From Lutimonas saemankumensis (GTDB lineage: Bacteria > Bacteroidota > Bacteroidia > Flavobacteriales > Flavobacteriaceae), in NCBI RefSeq assembly GCF_020171465.1, contig NZ_JAIUZR010000004.1:868001-932000 (forward strand): a stretch of 64,000 nt of DNA. Reading direction: 5' to 3'. Both the position numbers and the translations under genes were made by a program. This document shows, piece after piece, positions 36,648 through 44,620 of this stretch. Positions within the stretch are counted from its first letter, which is position 1. Each line of letters begins with the position of its first letter. Under the pieces are notes generated by a model. It did not search any database. It was not told where the DNA came from and saw only the letters and a program-made list of their open reading frames with translations.

Positions 36648-39600
36648 CTAAATGCTTTTTAATGTTTCCAAAGCCTTTTCAACACTGTCAATTCGGATGA
36701 AGGTAATTAACAGCCGGAGTCCTTTTTTGGTCTCCTTTTCTTTCATAACACAAGACGTGCCGTTTTTCTGAACATACTGAAGTATTCGGGTGAAATATTC
36801 ACTTTGATAAAAATCGCTTTGCTGATCTGAAAGGAAATAGCCTATCATTCGTTTTTGCTTTAGGATCAGGCGTTCAAGGCCAAATTGTTTTCCAATCCAT
36901 TTGAGCCTTACTGAATTTAAAAGGTCTACAGCTTCAACGGGAAGCTCACCAAATCGGTCAACCAGTTTATCTTCAAAAGGCTTTAGTTCTTCTTCGGTTT
37001 CGAGTTCACTCAACTCTTTGTATAAGCTCAGTCTTTCGGCAATATTGTTGATATAATCATCAGGGAAAAGAATTTCAAAGTCAGAGTCAATCTGAACCTC
37101 TTTGACATATTCCCGGGTTGTTTCACCTTCTTGCTGGTACAGATCCTTGAATTCATTCTCTTTTAATTCCTGAATGGCTTCATTAAGGATTTTCTGATAC
37201 GTTTCAAAACCAATATCATTAATAAATCCGCTTTGCTCAGCTCCTAACAGATCTCCCGCACCTCTTATTTCGAGATCTTTCATCGCTATGTAAAAACCGC
37301 TTCCAAGATCTGAATGCAGCTCAAGAGCCTGAATTCTTTTACGGGCATCATCAGTCATCATATGGTAGGGAGGAGTGATCAGGTAACAGAAGGCTTTTTT
37401 ATTGGATCTCCCAACTCGACCCCTCATTTGATGAAGGTCACTTAATCCGAAATTATTGGCGTTATTGATAAATATAGTATTTGCATTGGGCACATCAAGG
37501 CCACTTTCCACAATAGTTGTACTCACAAGGACATCGAAATCTCCATTGATAAACTGAAGCATCAACTGTTCAAGTTTCTTGCCTTCCATCTGCCCGTGAC
37601 CTATTCCTATTTTTGCATCTGGTACGAGTCTCTGAATAAGGCCGGCTACCTCCCTGATGTTTTCTATTCGGTTATGAATAAAGAATACCTGTCCTCCTCT
37701 CAGTATTTCATATCGAATAGCATCCCTTATAGTTTCCTCTCCAAACCGGATCACATTTGTTTCTATGGGATGTCGGTTGGGAGGAGGGGTTTTTATTACA
37801 GAAAGATCTCTGGCAGCCATAAGAGAAAACTGAAGTGTACGAGGGATCGGTGTTGCGGTAAGGGTCAAGGTGTCTATATTCTCCTTCAGGGTTTTTAATT
37901 TGTCCTTAACGGCGACCCCAAATTTCTGCTCTTCGTCAATAATAAGCAGCCCAAGATCCTTAAAAGAAACATTTTTACTCACCAGCTGATGGGTCCCAAT
38001 AACAATATCAATGCCGCCGTCACTCAATCCGGCAAGAACTTCTTTTCGTTGTTTGGCTGTTCTGAATCGATTCAGATAATCTACCTTAAGAGGAAAATCC
38101 TTCAATCGTTCTCTAAAGGTTTTAGCATGTTGAAAGGCAAGTATGGTTGTTGGGACCAGTATGGCAACCTGCTTTCCGTTGTCCACTGCCTTAAAAGCCG
38201 CTCGTATTGCGATTTCGGTTTTGCCAAAACCAACATCCCCACAGATCAGTCTATCCATAGGCTGATCCTTTTCCATGTCCGCCTTAACTGCCTCAGTGGC
38301 ACTGAGCTGGTCGGGAGTGTCTTCGTAAATAAAACTTGCCTCAAGTTCATGCTGAAGATAACTGTCTTGTTTATAGGCATAGCCTTTTTGAAGTTTCCTC
38401 TTGGCGTATAATTCAATCAGATTATAGGCAATGTGCTTTACCCGGGTCTTGGTTTTCTGTTTTAAATTTTTCCAGACATTGGATCCTAGTTTATGCACTT
38501 TGGGAGCTTTCCCATCTTTTCCATTGTATTTCGTGATCTTATGGAGTGCATGAATACTTATGTACAAAACATCCCTTTCGCCATATACGAGCTTGATCGC
38601 TTCTTGTTTTTTGCCTTCCACATCGATCTTGTGCAGACCTCCAAAACGTCCAATTCCATGATCGATATGTGTAACGTAATCTCCAATTTCAAGATTGGTC
38701 AGTTCTTTTAGCTGAATAGACTGTTTTTTGGCAAACCCGCTTTTTAACCTGAATTTGTGATACCGCTCAAAGATTTGATGATCAGTATAGCAGACAATTT
38801 TTAAATCTCGATCTGTAAAGCCCTGATACAACGGCGTAGTGACTGTTTCATACTGAACTTCGGTTTCCAGATCGTCAAAAATATCATGAAACCTTTTGGC
38901 TTGATTTTCATTGTCACAAAACAGATAATTGATAAAGCCATTGCCAGTATTCTCATTAAGCGTCTCAATCAGCAGTTCAAACTGTTTGTTAAATGCGGGC
39001 TGAGGAATGGTATCAAAATTTATGACTCTATCATTTAGCTGAGGCCCCTTTGGATCTATAAACACACAGTTAAATTCAGAAAGCTGTTCTTCTATTAGGT
39101 CTCCGGTACAAAACAATTCCTCCGGATTGCTTTGTTTTATTTCGCCCTCAAGCTTTTCAAAGGCCTCTTTTGCTCTTTCAAACAGTTTGTCCAGCCTGTG
39201 TTTATTAATCTCGTTGTCTTTGGAAAAGATCACAGTTTTAGAAGAAATGTATTTTAAAAAACTTTGCCTTTTTTCTTCAAGAAACTTGTTTTCAACATTC
39301 GGCATGATGTCTATCTTGTTCAGACGACTGATCGAAAGTTGAGACTCAATATCAAAGGTTCTTATACTGTCAATCTCATCCCCGAAAAATTCGATTCTGA
39401 AGGGGTGATCGTTCGAAAAGGAAAAAACATCAATAATACCACCTCTGATGGCAAAATCCCCGGGATCAATCACGAAATCAACCCGGTTGAACTTATATTC
39501 ATGCAAGAGGTCATGAATAAAGTCAATTGAAAGGGAGTCCCCCACGCTGAGTTTTAAGGTATTTCGCTTTAGCTCACTTTTTGTGATAACCTGCTCAAAG

Positions 39601-40001
39601 AGGGCATCGGCATAGGTAACGATCAGCGCCGGTTTCTTTTGAGAATTGATCCTGTTGAGTACTTCGGCTCTTAAAAGAATGTTTGCGTTATCCGTATCCT
39701 CAATCTGATAAGGCCTTCTGTAGGAACCCGGATAAAAAAGAACATCGTGTTTTCTTTGAGATTTGTTTGCATCGAGGAGTTGCTCCAGGTCATTAAGAAA
39801 ATAAGCGGCCTCTTCCTTATCACCGCAAATTAGCAAGAGAGGTTTTCCTATTGCCTGATAAACCGAGGAGATCACCATGGACAATGAGGATCCTGACAGA
39901 TTGCTGATTCCAATCTGCGCATTATCTTTTTGAATTCGGTTTACAATTTCTTTAACCTTATCAAAATCGGAATAAAGTTGAGCAATGTGTTGCTTACTCA
40001 A
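36648..40001 (-). CDS. mfd: Transcription-repair coupling factor Mfd
   Basis: 1117 aa, starting at a TTG codon: an in-frame stop lies four codons upstream, and the next ATG (residue 43) would delete conserved N-terminal sequence. Order: UvrB-like N-terminal part, RNA-polymerase-interaction domain (NLEIGDYVTHIDHGIGRFGGL, about 435-455), RecG-like translocase with Walker A ICGDVGFGKTEIAIRAAF, LLIIDEEQKFGV and VVSTTIVESGLDVPNANTIF, and the C-terminal TRCF domain. It removes stalled RNA polymerase and recruits UvrA to template-strand damage. Its promoter element lies 16 nt before the start. Confidence 0.97.
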   Translation of the reverse strand: MSKQHIAQLYSDFDKVKEIVNRIQKDNAQIGISNLSGSSLSMVISSVYQAIGKPLLLICGDKEEAAYFLNDLEQLLDANKSQRKHDVLFYPGSYRRPYQIEDTDNANILLRAEVLNRINSQKKPALIVTYADALFEQVITKSELKRNTLKLSVGDSLSIDFIHDLLHEYKFNRVDFVIDPGDFAIRGGIIDVFSFSNDHPFRIEFFGDEIDSIRTFDIESQLSISRLNKIDIMPNVENKFLEEKRQSFLKYISSKTVIFSKDNEINKHRLDKLFERAKEAFEKLEGEIKQSNPEELFCTGDLIEEQLSEFNCVFIDPKGPQLNDRVINFDTIPQPAFNKQFELLIETLNENTGNGFINYLFCDNENQAKRFHDIFDDLETEVQYETVTTPLYQGFTDRDLKIVCYTDHQIFERYHKFRLKSGFAKKQSIQLKELTNLEIGDYVTHIDHGIGRFGGLHKIDVEGKKQEAIKLVYGERDVLYISIHALHKITKYNGKDGKAPKVHKLGSNVWKNLKQKTKTRVKHIAYNLIELYAKRKLQKGYAYKQDSYLQHELEASFIYEDTPDQLSATEAVKADMEKDQPMDRLICGDVGFGKTEIAIRAAFKAVDNGKQVAILVPTTILAFQHAKTFRERLKDFPLKVDYLNRFRTAKQRKEVLAGLSDGGIDIVIGTHQLVSKNVSFKDLGLLIIDEEQKFGVAVKDKLKTLKENIDTLTLTATPIPRTLQFSLMAARDLSVIKTPPPNRHPIETNVIRFGEETIRDAIRYEILRGGQVFFIHNRIENIREVAGLIQRLVPDAKIGIGHGQMEGKKLEQLMLQFINGDFDVLVSTTIVESGLDVPNANTIFINNANNFGLSDLHQMRGRVGRSNKKAFCYLITPPYHMMTDDARKRIQALELHSDLGSGFYIAMKDLEIRGAGDLLGAEQSGFINDIGFETYQKILNEAIQELKENEFKDLYQQEGETTREYVKEVQIDSDFEILFPDDYINNIAERLSLYKELSELETEEELKPFEDKLVDRFGELPVEAVDLLNSVRLKWIGKQFGLERLILKQKRMIGYFLSDQQSDFYQSEYFTRILQYVQKNGTSCVMKEKETKKGLRLLITFIRIDSVEKALETLKSI

Positions 40002-40017
40002 GGTATCTGTTTTTCAG

Positions 40018-40025
40018 CAAATATA
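40018..40025 (-). promoter_or_regulatory. -7 promoter element of mfd
   Basis: Minus-strand TATATTTG (40025-40018), an exact match; a TTG at 40053-40051 is 25 nt upstream, slightly long. The position just before the TTG codon at 40001 supports that start. Confidence 0.5.
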
Positions 40026-40125
40026 AGTCGAATAGCTCAGACTTTTACCGCAAATTTTGAAGGGATTGGGTTATAAGATTATTAATTTTTTGTATCTTTA
40101 GATAGTAACCTAAACACCTGTAGCT

Positions 40126-40563
40126 ATGGGAATTTCTGATTTGTATATGGGTATAGGACAGAAAAGAAACATCAGTCATTTTGCAAATATTGTCAGAATT
40201 GCAAAATCTGATAATCAGATCTCGCCTGAAGAAATTGAATTTCTATCCAAAGTTTCGAAAAAGTATAATATATCTGATGAAAAATTCAAGGAGATATTGA
40301 GGTCCCCGGAGGATATTCCTACTCTGGCACATATTGAGTGTGTTGAAAGAATTGAAAGATTATACGAATTATTGGTGATGGTTAAGGCTGATCATCACAT
40401 AGAAAATGCAGAGGTTGCTGTCTTGAGAAAAATTGTAACGGGCCTGGCTTTTCCTTTAAAACTTGTGGATGAAATTGTTGACCATTCGTTAACGATCAAC
40501 CTTGATTCTGCGGACATCGAATCTTTTAAAAGGTCCATACTTGACTTATTACATCTAAAATAA
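40126..40563 (+). CDS. TerB-like protein
   Basis: 145 aa, all-helical. Pattern ISHFANIVRIAKSDNQISPEEIEFLSKVSKKYNIS and later LYELLVMVKADHHIENAEVAVLRKIVTGL matches the TerB/DjlA-N fold, with repeated acidic positions that may bind a metal. Labelled tellurite-resistance family in databases, but no ter operon is near; function unknown. A TATCTTTA element 25 nt upstream resembles the -7 box. It stands 106 nt before the iron locus on the same strand and might be transcribed independently. Confidence 0.75.
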   Translation: MGISDLYMGIGQKRNISHFANIVRIAKSDNQISPEEIEFLSKVSKKYNISDEKFKEILRSPEDIPTLAHIECVERIERLYELLVMVKADHHIENAEVAVLRKIVTGLAFPLKLVDEIVDHSLTINLDSADIESFKRSILDLLHLK

Positions 40564-40623
40564 ATCATTCAGGATAGAATAAATCAATATTCTCACTGGG
40601 ATACAGGCTTTTTGATTAAATAA

Positions 40624-40639
40624 TTTAGATATAACTAAA
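40624..40639. promoter_or_regulatory. Candidate DtxR-type operator
   Basis: TTTAG-ATATAA-CTAAA, perfect 5-base arms, extending imperfectly to AATTTAG/CTAAAAA. It ends 8 nt before the -7 element of the dtxR-like gene, so a bound protein would cover the -33/-7 interval. Size and TTTAG half-sites resemble MntR/SirR-type boxes; autoregulation is an inference. Confidence 0.5.
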
Positions 40640-40647
40640 AAAATATT

Positions 40648-40655
40648 TAAATTTG
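40648..40655 (+). promoter_or_regulatory. -7 promoter element of the Feo locus
   Basis: TAAATTTG, an exact TAnnTTTG match, 13 nt before the ATG of the dtxR-like gene and just downstream of the inverted repeat. Confidence 0.5.
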
Positions 40656-40668
40656 CAAAAAAAATAGC

Positions 40669-41328
40669 ATGTATTCCCAGGCAGAAGAGAATTATTTAAA
40701 AACTATTTACAACTTAGAGAACAGGTACGGCAGCGACGTAAGTACGAACCTGATAGCCAGTAAAACCAATACCAAAGCCTCCTCGGTAACCGACATGTTA
40801 AAAAAACTGTCAGCAAAGAACCTTGTTCAGTACAGAAAATACCAAGGTGTTCATCTCACAGAGTTAGGAAGAAAGGGGGCCTTAAAGGTAATAAGAAAGC
40901 ACAGGTTATGGGAATCTTTTCTTGTACAAAAACTCAATTTCAAATGGGATGAGGTGCATGATATAGCAGAGCAGTTGGAGCATGTTAAATCAGAGGTTTT
41001 GATAGACAAATTAGATGCTTTTTTAAAATTTCCAAAGCTGGACCCTCACGGAGACCCTATTCCTGATGCCCATGGAAGAACCATATTGAACAAAACAGTA
41101 GTAATTTCAGAAATGAAAATTGGTTCGGCAGGAGTTTTTGTGGGAGTACGTGATTCTTCATCTGAGTTTTTACAGTACCTGAATAAGAAAAACCTGGCTT
41201 TGGGAGATAGAATTAAAGTAATTGATATCGAACCTTTTGATGGCTCTTATCATATTGAAACCAGAACCCACAGGTTGGTAATCACCAACAGCGTGGCCGA
41301 TAACCTTTGTTTGAAAAACGTTAAGTAA
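40669..41328 (+). CDS. DtxR/MntR-family metal-dependent transcriptional regulator
   Basis: 219 aa. Winged helix at about residues 4-66 (ASSVTDMLKKLSAKNL is the recognition region), a metal-binding dimerisation domain at 70-145, and a C-terminal SH3-like domain. By comparison with DtxR, ancillary-site residues H78, E82 and H97 are conserved, and primary-site E104 and H105 are present. The DtxR Cys position is Glu (E101), as in MntR, and the Met 10 position is Asn (N8). This mixture leaves iron versus manganese open, but the downstream feo genes favour iron. The start has a promoter and candidate operator; its stop overlaps the next start (TAATG). Confidence 0.9.
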   Translation: MYSQAEENYLKTIYNLENRYGSDVSTNLIASKTNTKASSVTDMLKKLSAKNLVQYRKYQGVHLTELGRKGALKVIRKHRLWESFLVQKLNFKWDEVHDIAEQLEHVKSEVLIDKLDAFLKFPKLDPHGDPIPDAHGRTILNKTVVISEMKIGSAGVFVGVRDSSSEFLQYLNKKNLALGDRIKVIDIEPFDGSYHIETRTHRLVITNSVADNLCLKNVK

Positions 41329-42350
41329 TGAGCTATAATCCGTTAACAGCTTTATTAATTTTTACAGGTGGCGTCATACTGGCCTACGTCCTTTTCAGAC
41401 CTGTTAAGGGATGGTACTGGTTATTGAGAAATAACTGGAAGTCAAATGAAAAGACAGTAATAGAAGATATCCTAAAACAACTTTACAGACTGGAAAGTTA
41501 TGGTTCTGAAACGGATATTACGGCCCTTACAAATTCTTTAAAATTTAAAGACAGTACAGTAATTGAAGCCATCCACAAAATGTCAGTCAATGAATTGGTT
41601 AAAGTGGAGGGAGATCTTATCGGGCTGACAAAAGAAGGCAGGCAATATGCCCTCAGGATCATAAGGGTTCACAGGTTGTGGGAAAAATACCTGGCTGAAA
41701 AGACGGGGTTTGACAAGTCTGAATGGCATGATCGGGCGGAAGAGATGGAACACGTTCTGAGCCATGAAGAAACAGATGTTCTTGCTACTGAATTGGGGAA
41801 TCCTATGTATGATCCCCATGGTGATCCTATACCAAATACACTGGGAAAGCTTAAGGAGGTGAACGGTTTTCCCCTATCTTCTCTTGAAGTGGAAAGTATC
41901 GGTAAGATTGTACACATAGAGGATGAGCCTGATGTTATTTATAAGCAGATACTGGCTGAAAAGATATATATAGGATCTGTCATAAGGGTCGAAGAAAAAA
42001 ACAGTGAGCGGATTGTTTTTTATTCTGAAGGGGAAGAATTCGTTCTGGCACCTATTGTTGCAGCCAACATTACGGTTGCAGAATTAAAAAAAGAAACGGT
42101 TGAAGAAGACACTTTCAGACTTTCAGGTTTACTGGAAGGGGAAGTGGCAAAAATTACGGGAATGTCGAAAGAATGCCGGGGTGAAAACAGGAGAAGGTTA
42201 CTCGATCTTGGTTTCGTTAAAGGCGCTGAGATTAGTATAGACTTAAGTAGTCCGATGAAAAATCCGATTGCCTACAAAATTAAAGGCAGCAGTATTGCTC
42301 TTAGAAAGGACCAGGCATCCAAAATATTGATCAGTAAAATTGAATCATGA
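41328..42350 (+). CDS. Membrane-anchored DtxR-like protein fused to FeoA
   Basis: 340 aa with an unusual order of parts: a membrane helix at about residues 6-23 ([18 protein letters not shown]), a DtxR-like winged helix (about 43-105), a DtxR metal/dimerisation domain with the ligand set H115, E119, H134, E138, E141 and H142 intact, an SH3-like segment (about 183-250), and a FeoA-type SH3 domain at 265-338 ([28 protein letters not shown]). FeoA is the small cytosolic partner of FeoB. The combination suggests an iron-sensing, membrane-tethered FeoA that could regulate FeoB directly or still bind DNA; neither is shown. It overlaps both neighbours (1 nt and 4 nt), so the four genes are surely co-transcribed. 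Confidence 0.85.
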   Translation: MSYNPLTALLIFTGGVILAYVLFRPVKGWYWLLRNNWKSNEKTVIEDILKQLYRLESYGSETDITALTNSLKFKDSTVIEAIHKMSVNELVKVEGDLIGLTKEGRQYALRIIRVHRLWEKYLAEKTGFDKSEWHDRAEEMEHVLSHEETDVLATELGNPMYDPHGDPIPNTLGKLKEVNGFPLSSLEVESIGKIVHIEDEPDVIYKQILAEKIYIGSVIRVEEKNSERIVFYSEGEEFVLAPIVAANITVAELKKETVEEDTFRLSGLLEGEVAKITGMSKECRGENRRRLLDLGFVKGAEISIDLSSPMKNPIAYKIKGSSIALRKDQASKILISKIES

Positions 42351-43111
42351 GTAAGAAATCAGAATCGGCATGTGAATCATGCGTCCATCATAATGCTGAC
42401 AGTTTGAAGAAACTGGGTGTTCATACAGATAATTTCGACCACGTACTGGCGATCGCAGGAAACCCCAACACGGGTAAGAGTACCGTGTTCAACGCACTGA
42501 CCGGTTTGCGTCAACATACAGGAAACTGGCCAGGGAAAACAGTTAGCAGGGCGGAAGGGGCCTATATTTACGCGGAAAAAAAATACAAACTTGTGGATTT
42601 GCCTGGAACCTATTCTCTGTTGTCTACCTCACAGGACGAAGAAGTAGCGAGAAACTTTATTCTTTTTGGAAAGCCGGATGTTACAATAATCGTTGCAGAT
42701 GCCTGCAGGCTTGAAAGAAACCTGAATTTGGTTTTACAGATCCTTGAGATCACGGATAAGGCGGTTTTATGTTTGAATTTGATGGATGAGGCGGACAGAA
42801 ACAATATACAAATTGACGTACGGAGCTTGTCAAAAGACCTGGGAATTCCGGTTGTGCCAACCAGTGCCAGATATCAGAAAGGAATTCCTGAGCTTCTAAA
42901 AACCATAGACGAAATAGCTTCGGGTAAGATTGTTTGTAAACCCAGGCAAATCAAAAATGTTCCGAAGAAAATTTTGAAAGCTGTGACAAAACTTAGTCAG
43001 GAGATTGAGTCTGAATTTCCTGAAATTCCAAATAGCAGATGGATAGCTTTAAGGCTTTTGGAGGGAGACACAAGAATAATTGATGCGCTTAAAACAGGAG
43101 AATTCGTTTAA
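42347..43111 (+). CDS. feoB: FeoB GTPase domain as a separate protein
   Basis: 254 aa, soluble. All G motifs of FeoB are present: G1 GNPNTGKS (38-45), G2 Thr in WPGKTV (Thr 65), G3 DLPG (84-87), G4 NLMD (144-147) and G5 TSAR (172-175). It continues into the first part of the helical GDI domain ([11 protein letters not shown] near 230) and stops at residue 254. The N-terminus has a CxxC (C9, C12). In most bacteria this part is fused to the membrane permease (about 700+ aa in all). Here a TAA ends it, and the permease ATG follows one nucleotide later. It overlaps the FeoA fusion by ATGA. Alternatives to a true split are a sequencing error or a recoding event at the stop. Confidence 0.9.
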   Translation: MSKKSESACESCVHHNADSLKKLGVHTDNFDHVLAIAGNPNTGKSTVFNALTGLRQHTGNWPGKTVSRAEGAYIYAEKKYKLVDLPGTYSLLSTSQDEEVARNFILFGKPDVTIIVADACRLERNLNLVLQILEITDKAVLCLNLMDEADRNNIQIDVRSLSKDLGIPVVPTSARYQKGIPELLKTIDEIASGKIVCKPRQIKNVPKKILKAVTKLSQEIESEFPEIPNSRWIALRLLEGDTRIIDALKTGEFV

Positions 43112-43112
43112 A

Positions 43113-44531
43113 ATGGAAAACACATCAGTAGATAGAATATTAGCCATGACCAACGAACTCCGTTGGAAGATAGGTGAGGATTTTCACGATAATCTTGCAG
43201 AAGGAATCTATGCGGATGCTTCTGAAATCGCTGAAAGCGCAGTGCTAAAGGAATCAGGCAAGAAACGATTCCGAATGGATCGGAAAATAGATGAGATTGT
43301 TACGAGTAAAACCTGGGGTTTTCCCATCATGTTCCTCCTTCTGGGCCTAGTATTGTGGATAACAATTGAAGGTGCCAACTACCCATCCGCAATGCTCGCC
43401 GAATTGCTGCTCAATACCATTCATCCTGTTTTAAAGAATTTCGCAGCCGGGATAGGAATGCCTTGGTGGTTGGACGGATTTCTGATCGATGGAGTTTATC
43501 TTGCAGTTGCCTGGGTTATTGCCGTGATGTTGCCTCCTATGGCAATTTTTTTTCCGCTTTTCACCTTATTGGAAGACTTTGGTTATTTACCTCGCGTAGC
43601 CTTTAATATGGATAACCTTTTTAGAAGGACTGGTGCTCATGGTAAACAGGCACTGACCATGAGTATGGGATTCGGATGTAACGCAGCCGGTGTCGTTGCC
43701 ACCAGAATAATTGATAGTCCAAGAGAACGATTGATCGCCATAATTACCAATAATTTCTCTTTGTGTAATGGTCGCTGGCCAACTCAAATCTTAATAGCAA
43801 CTATTTTCATCGGTGCCGCTGTACCGGCTGGTTTTTCAAGCCTTGCCTCGCTACTATCGGTTGTTGGAATAGCAATTCTGGGTATTGCGTTCATGTTTTT
43901 GGTTTCCTGGGGGCTTTCAAGAACGGTTTTAAAAGGCGAGGTCTCAACGTTTAATCTGGAACTGCCACCTTACAGGCCCCCCAGGTTTTGGAAGACCATT
44001 TATACCTCGATCATCGACAGGACATTGATCGTGTTATGGAGAGCCATTGTATTTGCAGCTCCGGCAGGTGCAGTTATATGGTTGATATCGAATATACACA
44101 TAGGTGAAATGAGCATTGCAGGATGGGCCGTCCAGAGTATGGATGGGTTTGGATTTTTATTGGGATTAAATGGGGTGATACTACTCGCTTACATTGTTGC
44201 CATTCCTGCAAATGAAATTGTAATTCCAACGGTACTTATGCTTACGGTTCTGGTGACGGGAGTTGCCGGAGGCGAGGGTGCAGGCGTTATGTTTGAACTG
44301 GATTCTGCTTCGGATACGGCTACGATTTTAAAGTCAGGGGGATGGACCTTGCTAACTGCAGTTAATCTTATGTTATTCAGCTTGTTACATAATCCGTGCA
44401 GTACCACAATATACACCATATACAAGGAAACCAATAGTGTTAAATGGACAACAATTGCCTCCATTCTTCCAGTTATTTTAGGATTTGTAGTTACCTTTTT
44501 AGTAGCTCAGATCTGGAGAATACTGGCTTGA
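43113..44531 (+). CDS. feoB: FeoB membrane permease part as a separate protein
   Basis: 472 aa. It starts with the remaining part of the helical GDI region (residues 1-60, [26 protein letters not shown]), then has about eight or more membrane segments with the two gate repeats of Feo[23 protein letters not shown] and a later [16 protein letters not shown], each with the conserved Cys. It imports Fe(II) across the inner membrane. The start was chosen at 43113, one base after the stop of the G-domain gene; the frame is also open from an ATG at 43080, which would give a 32-base overlap. The two parts must associate to work. Confidence 0.9.
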   Translation: MENTSVDRILAMTNELRWKIGEDFHDNLAEGIYADASEIAESAVLKESGKKRFRMDRKIDEIVTSKTWGFPIMFLLLGLVLWITIEGANYPSAMLAELLLNTIHPVLKNFAAGIGMPWWLDGFLIDGVYLAVAWVIAVMLPPMAIFFPLFTLLEDFGYLPRVAFNMDNLFRRTGAHGKQALTMSMGFGCNAAGVVATRIIDSPRERLIAIITNNFSLCNGRWPTQILIATIFIGAAVPAGFSSLASLLSVVGIAILGIAFMFLVSWGLSRTVLKGEVSTFNLELPPYRPPRFWKTIYTSIIDRTLIVLWRAIVFAAPAGAVIWLISNIHIGEMSIAGWAVQSMDGFGFLLGLNGVILLAYIVAIPANEIVIPTVLMLTVLVTGVAGGEGAGVMFELDSASDTATILKSGGWTLLTAVNLMLFSLLHNPCSTTIYTIYKETNSVKWTTIASILPVILGFVVTFLVAQIWRILA

Positions 44532-44567
44532 GCCCGGAACAGAAAAAAACTTAATTTTTTTAAGCCT

Positions 44568-44596
44568 GTAAAATGAGCGTTATCGCGTCATTTTAC
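44568..44596 (+). terminator. Hairpin after feoB, possible terminator
   Basis: Perfect 9-base arms GTAAAATGA (44568-44576) and TCATTTTAC (44588-44596), with an inner GCG/CGC pairing. Only a weak T-rich stretch follows, so termination may be partial. Confidence 0.45.
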
Positions 44597-44620
44597 TTAC
44601 TTTTATGAAAAATAGATTAA

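Noticed and set aside
43080-43112. Earlier ATG for the FeoB permease part
   Set aside because: It would overlap the G-domain gene by 32 bases and adds residues ([11 protein letters not shown]) unlike FeoB; the ATG at 43113 directly after the stop is simpler. It cannot be excluded.
44550-44564. CTTAA-TTTTT-TTAAG palindrome after feoB
   Set aside because: Only A/T-rich pairing with no stability as a terminator; expected by chance in such sequence.
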